Assembly (NCBI GenBank): GCA_016285215.1
Contig: JAEEQI010000064.1
Span: 1-12,291, forward strand
Length of the DNA stretch: 12,291 nucleotides
Source of the DNA: Bacteroidales bacterium
GTDB lineage: Bacteria; Bacteroidota; Bacteroidia; Bacteroidales; UBA932
Direction: 5' to 3'
Below are positions 1-6,504 of this stretch, in pieces. Made by a program: the position numbers and the translations under genes. Numbering within the stretch: the first letter of the stretch is position 1; every line of letters begins with the position of its first letter. The notes under the pieces were generated by a model. It was not told the DNA's origin. It did not search any database and worked only from the letters and a program-made list of their open reading frames with translations.

Positions 1-475
1 GGTGCTGGGCTTCGAAGATGGCTTCGGCCTCTGCCGAAAGCAGCTTCTTCTCCGTAAACGGAAGGTCCAGAGCCACCAGGCGGCGCATCTCGTCGCGCAG
101 GCGCATAATGTCCTCATCGGAAATCTTCTCTGCGCGGAGCTTGCAATAATAGCCGCTGGGCAAGGAGTGGTTGATCTTGAAAATCTTGTCCGGGAACAGT
201 GTGCGGGCCGCCCGCTGGGCCAGGAAGCCCAGGGAACGGAAAACGGCACGTCGTCCGTCGGCGTGATTATAGCCTATGAACTCCACCTCGTGGGGATAAT
301 AGACCGGATAGCTGAGAGACTCCAGCTTGTGGTCCACAAAAGCCACCAGTACCGGGTATTCCTTTCCGGTCTTGGGGTCGGTTACAATAGGCGGAGCAAT
401 GGCCCCGATGGTGGTACCGGGGTCCACTTCAAACAGTTTTCCGTCGTTTACACGGGTTAACTTGATCTTTTCCAT
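1..475 (-). CDS. Nucleoside kinase (uridine kinase-like) with N-terminal TGS-like domain, 3' part missing
   Basis: The reading frame is open from the ATG at 475 to the window edge, giving the first 158 residues. The start MEKIKLTRVNDGKLFEVDPG resembles a TGS-like beta-grasp domain. After it comes a segment with GRRAVFRSL (about residues 74-82) and SLPSGYYCKL (about 104-113), then a helical stretch ending in LDLPF...LSAEAEAIFEAQ. This order (TGS-like, then a second domain like that of threonyl-tRNA synthetase, then a P-loop kinase) is known from Bacteroidota proteins annotated as nucleoside or uridine kinase of about 550 residues. The P-loop kinase domain, which would phosphorylate uridine or a similar nucleoside, lies outside the window, so the function is inferred from the N-terminal part only. 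The ATG directly follows the GH97 stop codon (TAA then ATG, no gap), so the two genes are probably co-transcribed and translation may be coupled. Confidence 0.72.
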   Translation of the reverse strand, partial: MEKIKLTRVNDGKLFEVDPGTTIGAIAPPIVTDPKTGKEYPVLVAFVDHKLESLSYPVYYPHEVEFIGYNHADGRRAVFRSLGFLAQRAARTLFPDKIFKINHSLPSGYYCKLRAEKISDEDIMRLRDEMRRLVALDLPFTEKKLLSAEAEAIFEAQH

Positions 476-2788
476 TTACTTTTCTCTGAGACTCAGGGCA
501 AAACCACCGCCGCAGGCCATCTTGATGGTCATGCTGTCGGCGCTGGTAACCATACTCCTGGTAATGGTATAAGCCTGGCGGTTGGTTATGCAGTCGGCGT
601 CGGGGGCGTCGGCATACAGCGTAGCTTCATACTCCAGGCCGGGGGTAAGGAAGTCCAGCTTCACGGTTACTTCCCGGGCATTCTCGTCCGTTACGCCGCC
701 CACAAACCACACATCGTGCGGGCGGGCCTTGGCCAGATCCTTGGCCGTAGCGTTCTCCGGAAGGGCATACACAAACTTGGCGGCACCGCTAACCACATCC
801 TTCTTGCCGTCGGGCAACTGGGCCAGACTGCGGGCCGAACTATTGAGGCTGGAAAGCCGGGGCTTGCGGGCCGTCACAATCACGTCTCCGGGTTCGGCCA
901 GCAGGTAGCGGCTCTCTTCCCAGTCAACGGCCACGTCCTTGATGAACTGGAAGGCATCCTTGAAGCGGTCGTAGTGCTGGGGATAGTCGGCTGCCATCTG
1001 CAGCGGGGAGTAGAAGGTTACATAAATGCCCAGCTGCTTGGCAATGGTGGTGCGGATCTGCTCGTCGCTATGCTCGTTAAAGGTGGAAATGTCCGGCTCA
1101 AAGATACCGGGTGTAAAGTCCATAGGACCGCCCTGCAGACGGGTGAAGGGCAGGATGGTCACGTGCTCGGGCGGGACGTTCTCCTTGAACTCCGTACCCA
1201 TAGCGGACTCGTTGCCAATGTGGTTGGGATAGGTGCGGCACAGACCGGTGGGACGGGCCGCCTCGTGGGCGTTGACCATAATATGGTACTTGGCCGCCTC
1301 ACGGATGGCATAGTTGTAATGGTTCACCATGGTCTGGCCGTAGTGAGTTTCTCCAAAAGGAATGATGTCTCCCACATAACCGCTCTTGACGGCATCGTAG
1401 CCGTACTTCTGCATAAGCTCATAGGCGGGCTTCATCCAGCGCTCATAATTGGCAACGGAAGAAGACGTCTCGTGGTGCATAATAATACGGATACCCTTCT
1501 CGTGGGCATACTTGTTAAGGGCCGGCAGGTCGTAGTCCGGATAAGGGGTGAGGAAGTCAAAGACAAAGTCCTTCTGACCGCCAATCCAGTCTTCCCAGCC
1601 TTCGTTCCAGCCTTCCACCAGAATGGCGTCAAAGCCGTTGGCGGCGGCATAATCAATGTACCGGCGCACGTTCTCGTTATTGGCCGAATGGCGTCCGTTG
1701 GGCGTGGACTTGGCATAGTCGGTTACGCCCAGCCGCACGGCGGGATACTGATCCGTATAGGACCAGGCCTTGCCGCCGGCAATCATCTCCCACCAGACAC
1801 CCATATACTTCACGGGATGGATCCAGCTCACATCCTCCAGGGCGCAGGGCTCATTGAGATTGAGGATGATACGGCTGGCCAGGGCTTTCTCTGCGCTGTC
1901 CACCACCATAATGGAACGCCAGGGCGTGTGGCAGGGCGTCTGCATATGGGCCATCCAGCCTTCGGCGTCCGGGGTGAGCCAGGTGCGGAAAGTCATAGTG
2001 GCGGGATTCAGGTTAAGGCCGGCCACGGGATAATTCTCCACAGCGGCCTCGTGCAGGTTGATGTACAGGCCTTCGTCGGTCTTCATCTGGATGGACATCT
2101 GTACGCCCGTCTTGGAGAACATCTGCTGCGAGGCATTACCCGCCAGCTTGTTATTATTGTACCAGTTCTCGATTCCGCTCAGGCGCGTGGTGTTATAGGC
2201 ATATTCCTCGGTATCGTAGTCTCCGGGAATCCACCAGGCCGTATGGTCTCCGGCCATAGCGAACTCCGTGAGCTCGTCCTTGATTACAAAATAGGTAAGG
2301 CCGTCCTGCTCGGGGAACTCGTAGCGGAAGCCCAGGCCGTCGTCAAAGACGCGGAAGCGGAGCAGCATTCTTCGGCCCTTTTCATTCTTAAGGGTGACCG
2401 CCAGTTCATTATAATGGTTGCGGATTTTGGCTTCTTCTCCCCAGACCGTCTCCCAGGTCTCGTCAAAGGTGGAACGCTCTGCCTTCTCCAGGGTGAACCC
2501 GTCGTAGAGGCTTTCGGGGGCACCATAGGTCTTGATGGCCTTCTCCTCAAAAGACTCCTTCATACGAGGTCCACGAAGTTCCACGCCCAGGCGGGAGGGC
2601 AGAATTACGTCCGTCTCACCGCGCTTGAGAGAATACATGGGAACGCCGTCCACAACGGCCACCTTCAGTTCCAACTGCCCGTCGGGGCTTTGAATCATCT
2701 GAGCATCTTCCGGGAAGGAAGAGACCGCCGTGGTCACGCAAGCGACAAGACCCAAGGCAGCAACAGCCAAAAGAAAAAGCTTCTTCAT
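476..2788 (-). CDS. Glycoside hydrolase family 97 lipoprotein, SusB-type alpha-glucosidase
   Basis: This 770-residue protein is a GH97 enzyme, expected to release glucose from alpha-glucans. The N-terminus (MKKLFLLAVAALGLVAC) is a lipoprotein signal with Cys17 as the lipidated residue, so it is likely membrane-anchored in the periplasm or on the cell surface. An N-terminal beta-sandwich (about 30-320) is followed by a TIM barrel (about 330-640) and a C-terminal beta domain. The residues match the inverting SusB class, offset by one from SusB numbering as I recall it: Glu440 (in MHHE) and Glu509 (in NAHEA) as base, Glu533 (in GTE) as acid, and Glu195, Glu509, Glu527 and Glu533 as calcium ligands. 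The protein is longer than SusB (about 738 residues), apparently because of extra sequence around residues 642-690. It has its own promoter at 2814-2845. No SusC/SusD-like gene is in the window. GH97 membership is firm; the substrate is inferred. Confidence 0.93.
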   Translation of the reverse strand: MKKLFLLAVAALGLVACVTTAVSSFPEDAQMIQSPDGQLELKVAVVDGVPMYSLKRGETDVILPSRLGVELRGPRMKESFEEKAIKTYGAPESLYDGFTLEKAERSTFDETWETVWGEEAKIRNHYNELAVTLKNEKGRRMLLRFRVFDDGLGFRYEFPEQDGLTYFVIKDELTEFAMAGDHTAWWIPGDYDTEEYAYNTTRLSGIENWYNNNKLAGNASQQMFSKTGVQMSIQMKTDEGLYINLHEAAVENYPVAGLNLNPATMTFRTWLTPDAEGWMAHMQTPCHTPWRSIMVVDSAEKALASRIILNLNEPCALEDVSWIHPVKYMGVWWEMIAGGKAWSYTDQYPAVRLGVTDYAKSTPNGRHSANNENVRRYIDYAAANGFDAILVEGWNEGWEDWIGGQKDFVFDFLTPYPDYDLPALNKYAHEKGIRIIMHHETSSSVANYERWMKPAYELMQKYGYDAVKSGYVGDIIPFGETHYGQTMVNHYNYAIREAAKYHIMVNAHEAARPTGLCRTYPNHIGNESAMGTEFKENVPPEHVTILPFTRLQGGPMDFTPGIFEPDISTFNEHSDEQIRTTIAKQLGIYVTFYSPLQMAADYPQHYDRFKDAFQFIKDVAVDWEESRYLLAEPGDVIVTARKPRLSSLNSSARSLAQLPDGKKDVVSGAAKFVYALPENATAKDLAKARPHDVWFVGGVTDENAREVTVKLDFLTPGLEYEATLYADAPDADCITNRQAYTITRSMVTSADSMTIKMACGGGFALSLREK

Positions 2789-2804
2789 AAACGTTGGTTA
2801 TCAG

Positions 2805-2828
2805 TTATTCGCATAAAATTACGAATAA
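2805..2828. repeat. Inverted repeat flanking the GH97 -7 box
   Basis: The arms TTATTCG (2805-2811) and CGAATAA (2822-2828) are perfect reverse complements, separated by 10 bases that hold most of the -7 box. This would suit a repressor operator, but a 7-base arm in AT-rich DNA can arise by chance. Confidence 0.4.
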
Positions 2829-2845
2829 TCCCTCTGATATCCAAA
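2814..2845 (-). promoter_or_regulatory. Bacteroides-type promoter of the GH97 gene
   Basis: On the minus strand TTTG (2842-2845) is followed after exactly 20 bases by TAATTTTA (2814-2821). The Bacteroides consensus is TTTG at -33, a spacer of 19-21, and TAnnTTTG at -7. The only deviation is the final A instead of G. Transcription would begin near 2810, giving a leader of about 22 bases before the ATG at 2788. The site lies in the only gap (2789-2847) between the RNA methyltransferase gene and the GH97 gene. Confidence 0.6.
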
Positions 2846-2847
2846 CT

Positions 2848-3684
2848 TTACTGCCTCTGACGGACGGCTTCAAAAAGGAGAATGGCGGCCGAAACGGACA
2901 CGTTGAGACTGTCCAGACGGCCCAGCATAGGAATACGGATATGGGCCGAAGCCGCCTTGCGCCAAAGGTCGGTGAGACCCGTGGCTTCGGTGCCCATCAC
3001 CAGCGCCGTCCCCCGGCGCATATCGATGTCATAATAAAGGGAAGAATCCTGCAGCTGCGCCGTCAGGATCTGGATTCCACGCTCCTGCAGGAACGCAATG
3101 GTCTCCTCCGAAGACGCCGCCACCGTGGGCACCGTAAACACGGCCCCAATGGAAGCCCTTATGAGATTGGGGTTGTAAAGGTCTGTAAGCGGATCGCAGA
3201 AAATCACCGCATCCACCCCCGCCGCATCGGCACTTCTGAGCACGGCACCCAGATTTCCGGGCTTCTCCACACTCTCCAGCACCATAATCAGCGGATTCTC
3301 CGGCAGCTTCAGGTCACTCAGCTTCAGCCCCTTATACTCCACCTCCGCAATAATCCCCTCCGTGCTTTCCCTATAAGCCACCTTCCTATAAAGCTGCTCC
3401 GGAATCTCTATGACAACAACATCGACGGCACTAGATTCGGCGGAAAATTGGTTTTTCGCAAAGCCTTGCGAAAAATAATTTTCCACAAACTCGGTGGTAT
3501 CTGATATGTCAGGACAGTAAAAAATGGTCCTGACAGTATATCCTGCTTCGAGGCAGTGTTCGAGTTCCCTTCGGCCCTCCACCACAAAAAGCCCTTGCTC
3601 CTTCCTGGCTTTCGATTTTTCCTGGAGAAGGAGCAAGTTCTTGATCTTCGGGTTCTGGGCCGAAGTTATGGTCTCAATTCGCAT
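2848..3684 (-). CDS. TrmH/SpoU-family RNA 2'-O-methyltransferase
   Basis: This 278-residue protein has the N-terminal substrate-binding domain (about 1-115, with FVVEGRRELEHCL at 33-45 and AYRESTEGIIA at 103-113) and the C-terminal SPOUT knotted domain of SpoU enzymes. The three SpoU motifs are visible: EKPGNLGAVLRSADAAG (139-155), VMGTEATGL (229-237) and IPMLGRLDSLNVSVSAAILL (251-270). It should transfer a methyl group from SAM to a ribose 2'-OH in rRNA or tRNA; the exact target cannot be told from sequence. Residues 68-81 are encoded by a 43-base palindrome (3442-3484) and look like an in-frame insertion between the N-terminal domain strands. The ATG overlaps the lysS stop by one base (TAATG), which fixes the start and implies coupled translation downstream of lysS. 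Confidence 0.9.
   Translation of the reverse strand: MRIETITSAQNPKIKNLLLLQEKSKARKEQGLFVVEGRRELEHCLEAGYTVRTIFYCPDISDTTEFVENYFSQGFAKNQFSAESSAVDVVVIEIPEQLYRKVAYRESTEGIIAEVEYKGLKLSDLKLPENPLIMVLESVEKPGNLGAVLRSADAAGVDAVIFCDPLTDLYNPNLIRASIGAVFTVPTVAASSEETIAFLQERGIQILTAQLQDSSLYYDIDMRRGTALVMGTEATGLTDLWRKAASAHIRIPMLGRLDSLNVSVSAAILLFEAVRQRQ
3442..3484. repeat. 43-bp palindromic element inside the RNA methyltransferase gene
   Basis: The outer arms GGAAAATT (3442-3449) and AATTTTCC (3477-3484) and the inner arms TTTTTCGCAA (3452-3461) and TTGCGAAAAA (3466-3475) are perfect reverse complements. The loop is AGCC, with a 2:1 internal bulge between the inner and outer stems. That gives 18 paired bases in 43. 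The element is about 35% GC, visibly poorer than the surrounding gene. In the coding direction it spans residues 68-81 of the methyltransferase (E68 to S81, including SQGFAKNQFS) without disturbing the frame. It resembles palindromic or REP-like elements that insert into genes in frame. Confidence 0.8.
3507..3535. repeat. Second inverted repeat in the RNA methyltransferase gene
   Basis: TGTCAGGAC (3507-3515) and GTCCTGACA (3527-3535) are perfect 9-base reverse complements around an 11-base spacer. A further GATAT/ATATC pair (3503-3507 and 3538-3542) could extend an alternative stem past a small bulge. It lies 22 bases from the larger palindrome, within codons for residues about 48-61 (RTIFYCPD region), which look like ordinary family sequence. 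Confidence 0.55.
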
Positions 3685-5198
3685 TAGAATTTCTCGGGAC
3701 GCATCATCGGGAAGAAGAGGACATCCTGGATGGACTCCTGACCCGTCATAAACATAGTGAGACGGTCAATACCGATACCGATACCGGAAGTCGGAGGCAT
3801 ACCGTACTCCAGGGCGCGGACAAAGTCGTAATCCACGTACATAGCTTCGTCGTCACCCTTGCTCTTGAGGGCAGCCTGCTCCTCGAAGCGAGCCAGCTGG
3901 TCCACGGGGTCATTGAGCTCGGAATAGGCGTTGGCCAGTTCCTTGCCGTTGACAAAGAGTTCGAAACGCTCGGTGAGCGTGTCGTCGTAGCGGCAGCGCT
4001 TGGTGAGCGGGCTCATCTCCACGGGATAGTCAATGAGGAAAGTGGGCTGTACCAGGTTCTTCTCCACATATTCGCCCACAATGGCGTCGATGAGTTTACC
4101 AACACCCATTTCCGGAGACACCTCCACGTTCAGTTTCTTGCAAACCTCGCGCAGCTGCTTCTCGTCCATGCCCTTCACATCCACCCCGGCGTACTCCTTG
4201 ATGGCATCCAGGATGCGCAGACGGCGGAAAGGTCCCTCGAAGGAAATCTCGTTGCCTCCGATGGTCTTCTTGACGCCGCCGGTGGCTTCGGCCACTCTCT
4301 GGAGCATCTTCTCCGTGAACTCCATCATCCAGAGGTAGTCCTTGTAGGCGATGTACATCTCTACGCAGGTGAACTCGGGGTTGTGGGTCTTGTCCATACC
4401 CTCGTTGCGGAAGTTCTTGGCAAACTCGTATACGCCGGCAAAACCACCCACGATGAGGCGCTTGAGGTAAAGCTCATTGGCAATACGCATATACATATCC
4501 ACGTCCAGGGCGTTGTGGTGCGTGATGAACGGACGGGCCGTGGCACCACCGGGGATGGCCTGCAGAATGGGGGTTTCCACCTCCAGGCAGCCGGCCTCGT
4601 TGAAGCACTGGCGCATAGTGTTCACAATCTGGGTGCGCTTGAAGAACACATCCTTCACCTGGGGATTCACCACCAGGTCCACATAACGCTGGCGATAACG
4701 CAGCTCGGGGTCTTCGAAGCTGTCGTGAACGGTTCCGTCTGCGTCCGTCTTCACAATGGGAAGCACGCGGAGCGACTTGCTCAGAACGGTGAGTTCCTTG
4801 GCGTGAACGGACAGCTGGCCCGTCTGGGTAAAGAAGGCGAAGCCCTTGATGCCCACAAAGTCACCAATGTCCAGCAGCTTCTTGAAAACGGTGTTGTAAA
4901 GGGTCTTGTCCTCTTCGGGGCAAATCTCGTCCCTCTTCACGTACACCTGGATGCGGCCGGCGTGGTCCTGCAGCTCCATAAAGGAGGCGGCGCCCATAAT
5001 GCGGCGGCTCATGATTCGGCCTGCGATGCAAACTTCCTGGAAGTTGCCTTCCTCGGGTTTGTAGCCTTCTGCTATTTCTACGGTGGTGGTATTGACGGGA
5101 TACATCGGGGCCGGGTACGGATTGATTCCCAGCTCACGAAGTTTATTCAGCGACTCTCTTCTTCCGAGCTCCTGCTCGTTAAATTCTGCGTATGCCAT
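3684..5198 (-). CDS. lysS: Lysyl-tRNA synthetase, class II
   Basis: LysRS charges tRNA-Lys with lysine in the cytoplasm. The 504-residue product has the N-terminal anticodon-binding OB fold (about 55-140, [20 protein letters not shown]) and a class II catalytic core. Motif 1 lies around 188-222 (ending [17 protein letters not shown]), motif 2 is FRNEG...HNPEFT (263-277) and motif 3 is [15 protein letters not shown] (472-486). The ending [10 protein letters not shown] is typical of bacterial LysRS, and the length matches the common 500-residue form. The ATG at 5198 follows a perfect -7 box by about 24 bases. The gene ends on a TAA that overlaps the start of the RNA methyltransferase gene, forming a two-gene operon with it. 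No part appears missing. Confidence 0.97.
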   Translation of the reverse strand: MAYAEFNEQELGRRESLNKLRELGINPYPAPMYPVNTTTVEIAEGYKPEEGNFQEVCIAGRIMSRRIMGAASFMELQDHAGRIQVYVKRDEICPEEDKTLYNTVFKKLLDIGDFVGIKGFAFFTQTGQLSVHAKELTVLSKSLRVLPIVKTDADGTVHDSFEDPELRYRQRYVDLVVNPQVKDVFFKRTQIVNTMRQCFNEAGCLEVETPILQAIPGGATARPFITHHNALDVDMYMRIANELYLKRLIVGGFAGVYEFAKNFRNEGMDKTHNPEFTCVEMYIAYKDYLWMMEFTEKMLQRVAEATGGVKKTIGGNEISFEGPFRRLRILDAIKEYAGVDVKGMDEKQLREVCKKLNVEVSPEMGVGKLIDAIVGEYVEKNLVQPTFLIDYPVEMSPLTKRCRYDDTLTERFELFVNGKELANAYSELNDPVDQLARFEEQAALKSKGDDEAMYVDYDFVRALEYGMPPTSGIGIGIDRLTMFMTGQESIQDVLFFPMMRPEKF

Positions 5199-5217
5199 AT
5201 TCTGCTTTTTCTAATAA

Positions 5218-5249
5218 CTTGCAAAGATACTGATTTTTTCGCATCTTTG
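5218..5249 (+). promoter_or_regulatory. Promoter of the lipoprotein/radical SAM operon
   Basis: CTTG (5218-5221) is followed after 20 bases by CATCTTTG (5242-5249). Each box has one mismatch to TTTG and TAnnTTTG, and the spacing is ideal. Transcription would start near 5253, giving a leader of about 14 bases. The -33 box directly abuts the lysS -7 box. Confidence 0.55.
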
Positions 5250-5250
5250 C
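5221..5250. repeat. Inverted repeat spanning the divergent -7 boxes
   Basis: GCAAAGAT (5221-5228) and ATCTTTGC (5243-5250) are perfect reverse complements separated by 14 bases. Each arm contains one of the two opposing -7 boxes, so the symmetry may come from the promoters themselves. Confidence 0.7.
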
Positions 5251-5254
5251 CTAA
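5222..5254 (-). promoter_or_regulatory. Promoter of lysS
   Basis: TATCTTTG on the minus strand (5222-5229) is a perfect TAnnTTTG box. A weaker -33 candidate, TTAG (5251-5254), lies 21 bases upstream. The predicted start near 5218 gives a leader of about 20 bases. This box overlaps the promoter for the divergent lipoprotein gene. Confidence 0.65.
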
Positions 5255-5266
5255 AAGAAACGGACT

Positions 5267-5464
5267 ATGAAAAAAGCTTTAATAAGAATCCTTTGCCTCC
5301 TGCTGGGCGTGAACGTTTTCACGGCCTGCTACGGTCCCTATCGCGGACCGGAAACGGAACCGGAATCTGAGATGATTCAGCAGGAGCTGGAAGCCCTTGA
5401 AAAGGCACAGCAACCTCAAGTAGATGAGCCGGAAGAGGAGCCCCAAACCCCTAACCAGGAATAA
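5267..5464 (+). CDS. Small acidic lipoprotein paired with a radical SAM enzyme
   Basis: The product has 65 residues. Residues 1-20 form a lipoprotein signal (two Lys, a hydrophobic core LCLLLGVNV, then FTA before Cys21), so the mature chain should be a lipid-anchored peptide of 45 residues. It begins CYGPYRGPE and is otherwise low in complexity: 13 acidic residues, 7 Pro and 7 Gln against only Arg26 and Lys46, with a short helix-prone stretch (about 35-49). No enzyme domain is visible. Its stop overlaps the radical SAM start (TAATG), so the two are made together. Bacteroidota are known to encode small putative lipoproteins next to a SPASM radical SAM enzyme (the rSAM/lipoprotein system, TIGR04133/TIGR04134 as I recall), and this pair fits in layout. 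This lipoprotein seems shorter than those I remember. It could be a modification substrate or an accessory; the sequence does not say which. Confidence 0.8.
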   Translation: MKKALIRILCLLLGVNVFTACYGPYRGPETEPESEMIQQELEALEKAQQPQVDEPEEEPQTPNQE

Positions 5465-6504
5465 TGTTCCTCCGCAACCATCTTCTCAAGTGGGAATCCA
5501 GGGTGCACCCCCTCAGGCAATTGTTCTGGGAGTGCACCCTTCGCTGTAACCTGCGGTGCCGGCATTGCGGAAGCGACTGCACGGCTTCGGCCCTTGCACC
5601 GGATATGCCCTTTGAGGACTTTGAGAAGGTGCTGCTGCGAATCCGGGAAACCTATGACCCCAAAGACATCCTAATCATCTTCTCCGGCGGAGAACCGCTC
5701 ATGAGAAAGGACCTGGCCTCCTGCGGCCGCCGTGTGCAGGAACTGGGGTTCCCCTGGGGCCTCGTCTCCAATGGCTGCCTTATGACCCCGCAGAAGGCCC
5801 TGGAACTGCTTAAGGCCGGCATGCGCGCCGCCACCATCAGCCTCGATGGCCTGGAAGAGGAACACGACTGGATGCGCGGAGTCCCCGGCACTTTCAAGCA
5901 GGCCGATACCGCCATCCGCTACCTTGCCTCCGTCTCTTTCCTGGGCTTCGACGTAGTCACCTGCGTCACGCTGAAAAACTATGGCCAGCTCAATCAGATA
6001 AAAGATTATCTCATAGACGCCGGCGTCAAGGCCTGGCGCATCTTCACCGTATTCCCCGTTGGGCGCGGCGCCACCGACCCAGCCCTGCAGCTCACTTCAG
6101 AGCAGTACAGGGGCCTGATGGAGTTCATCATCGCCTGTAGAAAAGAGGGCCGAATCAAAGCCAGTTACGGCTGCGAAGGCTTCCTAGGCCCGTACGAAGG
6201 AAAGGTCCGGGATCATGTCTTCTCCTGCCAGGCCGGCCTCAGCATTGCCTCCGTACGCATAGACGGCGCCATTTCTGGCTGCACCAGCATCCGCGCCTCG
6301 TACAGCCAGGGCAATATCTATCAAGATGATTTTGTAGACGTGTGGGAACACCGCTTTGGGTTGTTCCGTGACCACACGCCCTTCAAGACCGGCCCCTGCG
6401 CCACCTGCAAGTGGTGGAAGCAGTGCCAGGGCAACGGCATGCACCTCCGTGGACAAGACGGAGAACTGCTGCTCTGTAATCTGGCTAAACTAACGGAATC
6501 CTAG
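5464..6504 (+). CDS. Radical SAM/SPASM enzyme of an rSAM/lipoprotein system
   Basis: This 346-residue protein uses a 4Fe-4S cluster and SAM to start radical chemistry, probably on a peptide or protein. The cluster motif is CNLRCRHC (Cys28, Cys32, Cys35), with additional cysteines at 24 and 39. SGGEP (74-78) is the SAM-binding motif and ISLDGLEEEHDWMRG (125-139) is typical of the barrel. The C-terminal SPASM region has Cys237, Cys255, Cys273, Cys312, Cys315, Cys321 and Cys338, enough for two auxiliary clusters. SPASM enzymes commonly modify ribosomally made peptides or maturate enzymes. There is no signal peptide, so it acts in the cytoplasm before any lipoprotein export. The start overlaps the lipoprotein stop by one base. 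The product is unknown, and no transporter or peptidase gene adjoins. The stop codon shares the palindrome CTAG with the stop of ssb on the other strand. Confidence 0.92.
   Translation: MFLRNHLLKWESRVHPLRQLFWECTLRCNLRCRHCGSDCTASALAPDMPFEDFEKVLLRIRETYDPKDILIIFSGGEPLMRKDLASCGRRVQELGFPWGLVSNGCLMTPQKALELLKAGMRAATISLDGLEEEHDWMRGVPGTFKQADTAIRYLASVSFLGFDVVTCVTLKNYGQLNQIKDYLIDAGVKAWRIFTVFPVGRGATDPALQLTSEQYRGLMEFIIACRKEGRIKASYGCEGFLGPYEGKVRDHVFSCQAGLSIASVRIDGAISGCTSIRASYSQGNIYQDDFVDVWEHRFGLFRDHTPFKTGPCATCKWWKQCQGNGMHLRGQDGELLLCNLAKLTES

Noticed and set aside
716..2860. A 714-codon open frame on the plus strand opposite the GH97 gene
   Set aside because: It mirrors a well-conserved GH97 gene, resembles no family I recognise, is rich in Gly, Val and His as expected for an antisense frame, and runs past the GH97 promoter. 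It is explained by codon bias on the real strand.
4383..5270. A 295-codon open frame on the plus strand opposite lysS
   Set aside because: LysRS motifs are complete on the minus strand; the antisense product has the repetitive hydrophobic and His-rich look of a shadow frame, and it runs through the divergent promoters.
5267..5464. A classical RiPP precursor with a leader and a core peptide
   Set aside because: The N-terminus is a clear lipoprotein signal with a lipobox Cys, there is no leader-type cleavage motif, and no peptidase or ABC exporter adjoins. Modification by the radical SAM enzyme remains possible and is given as a finding.
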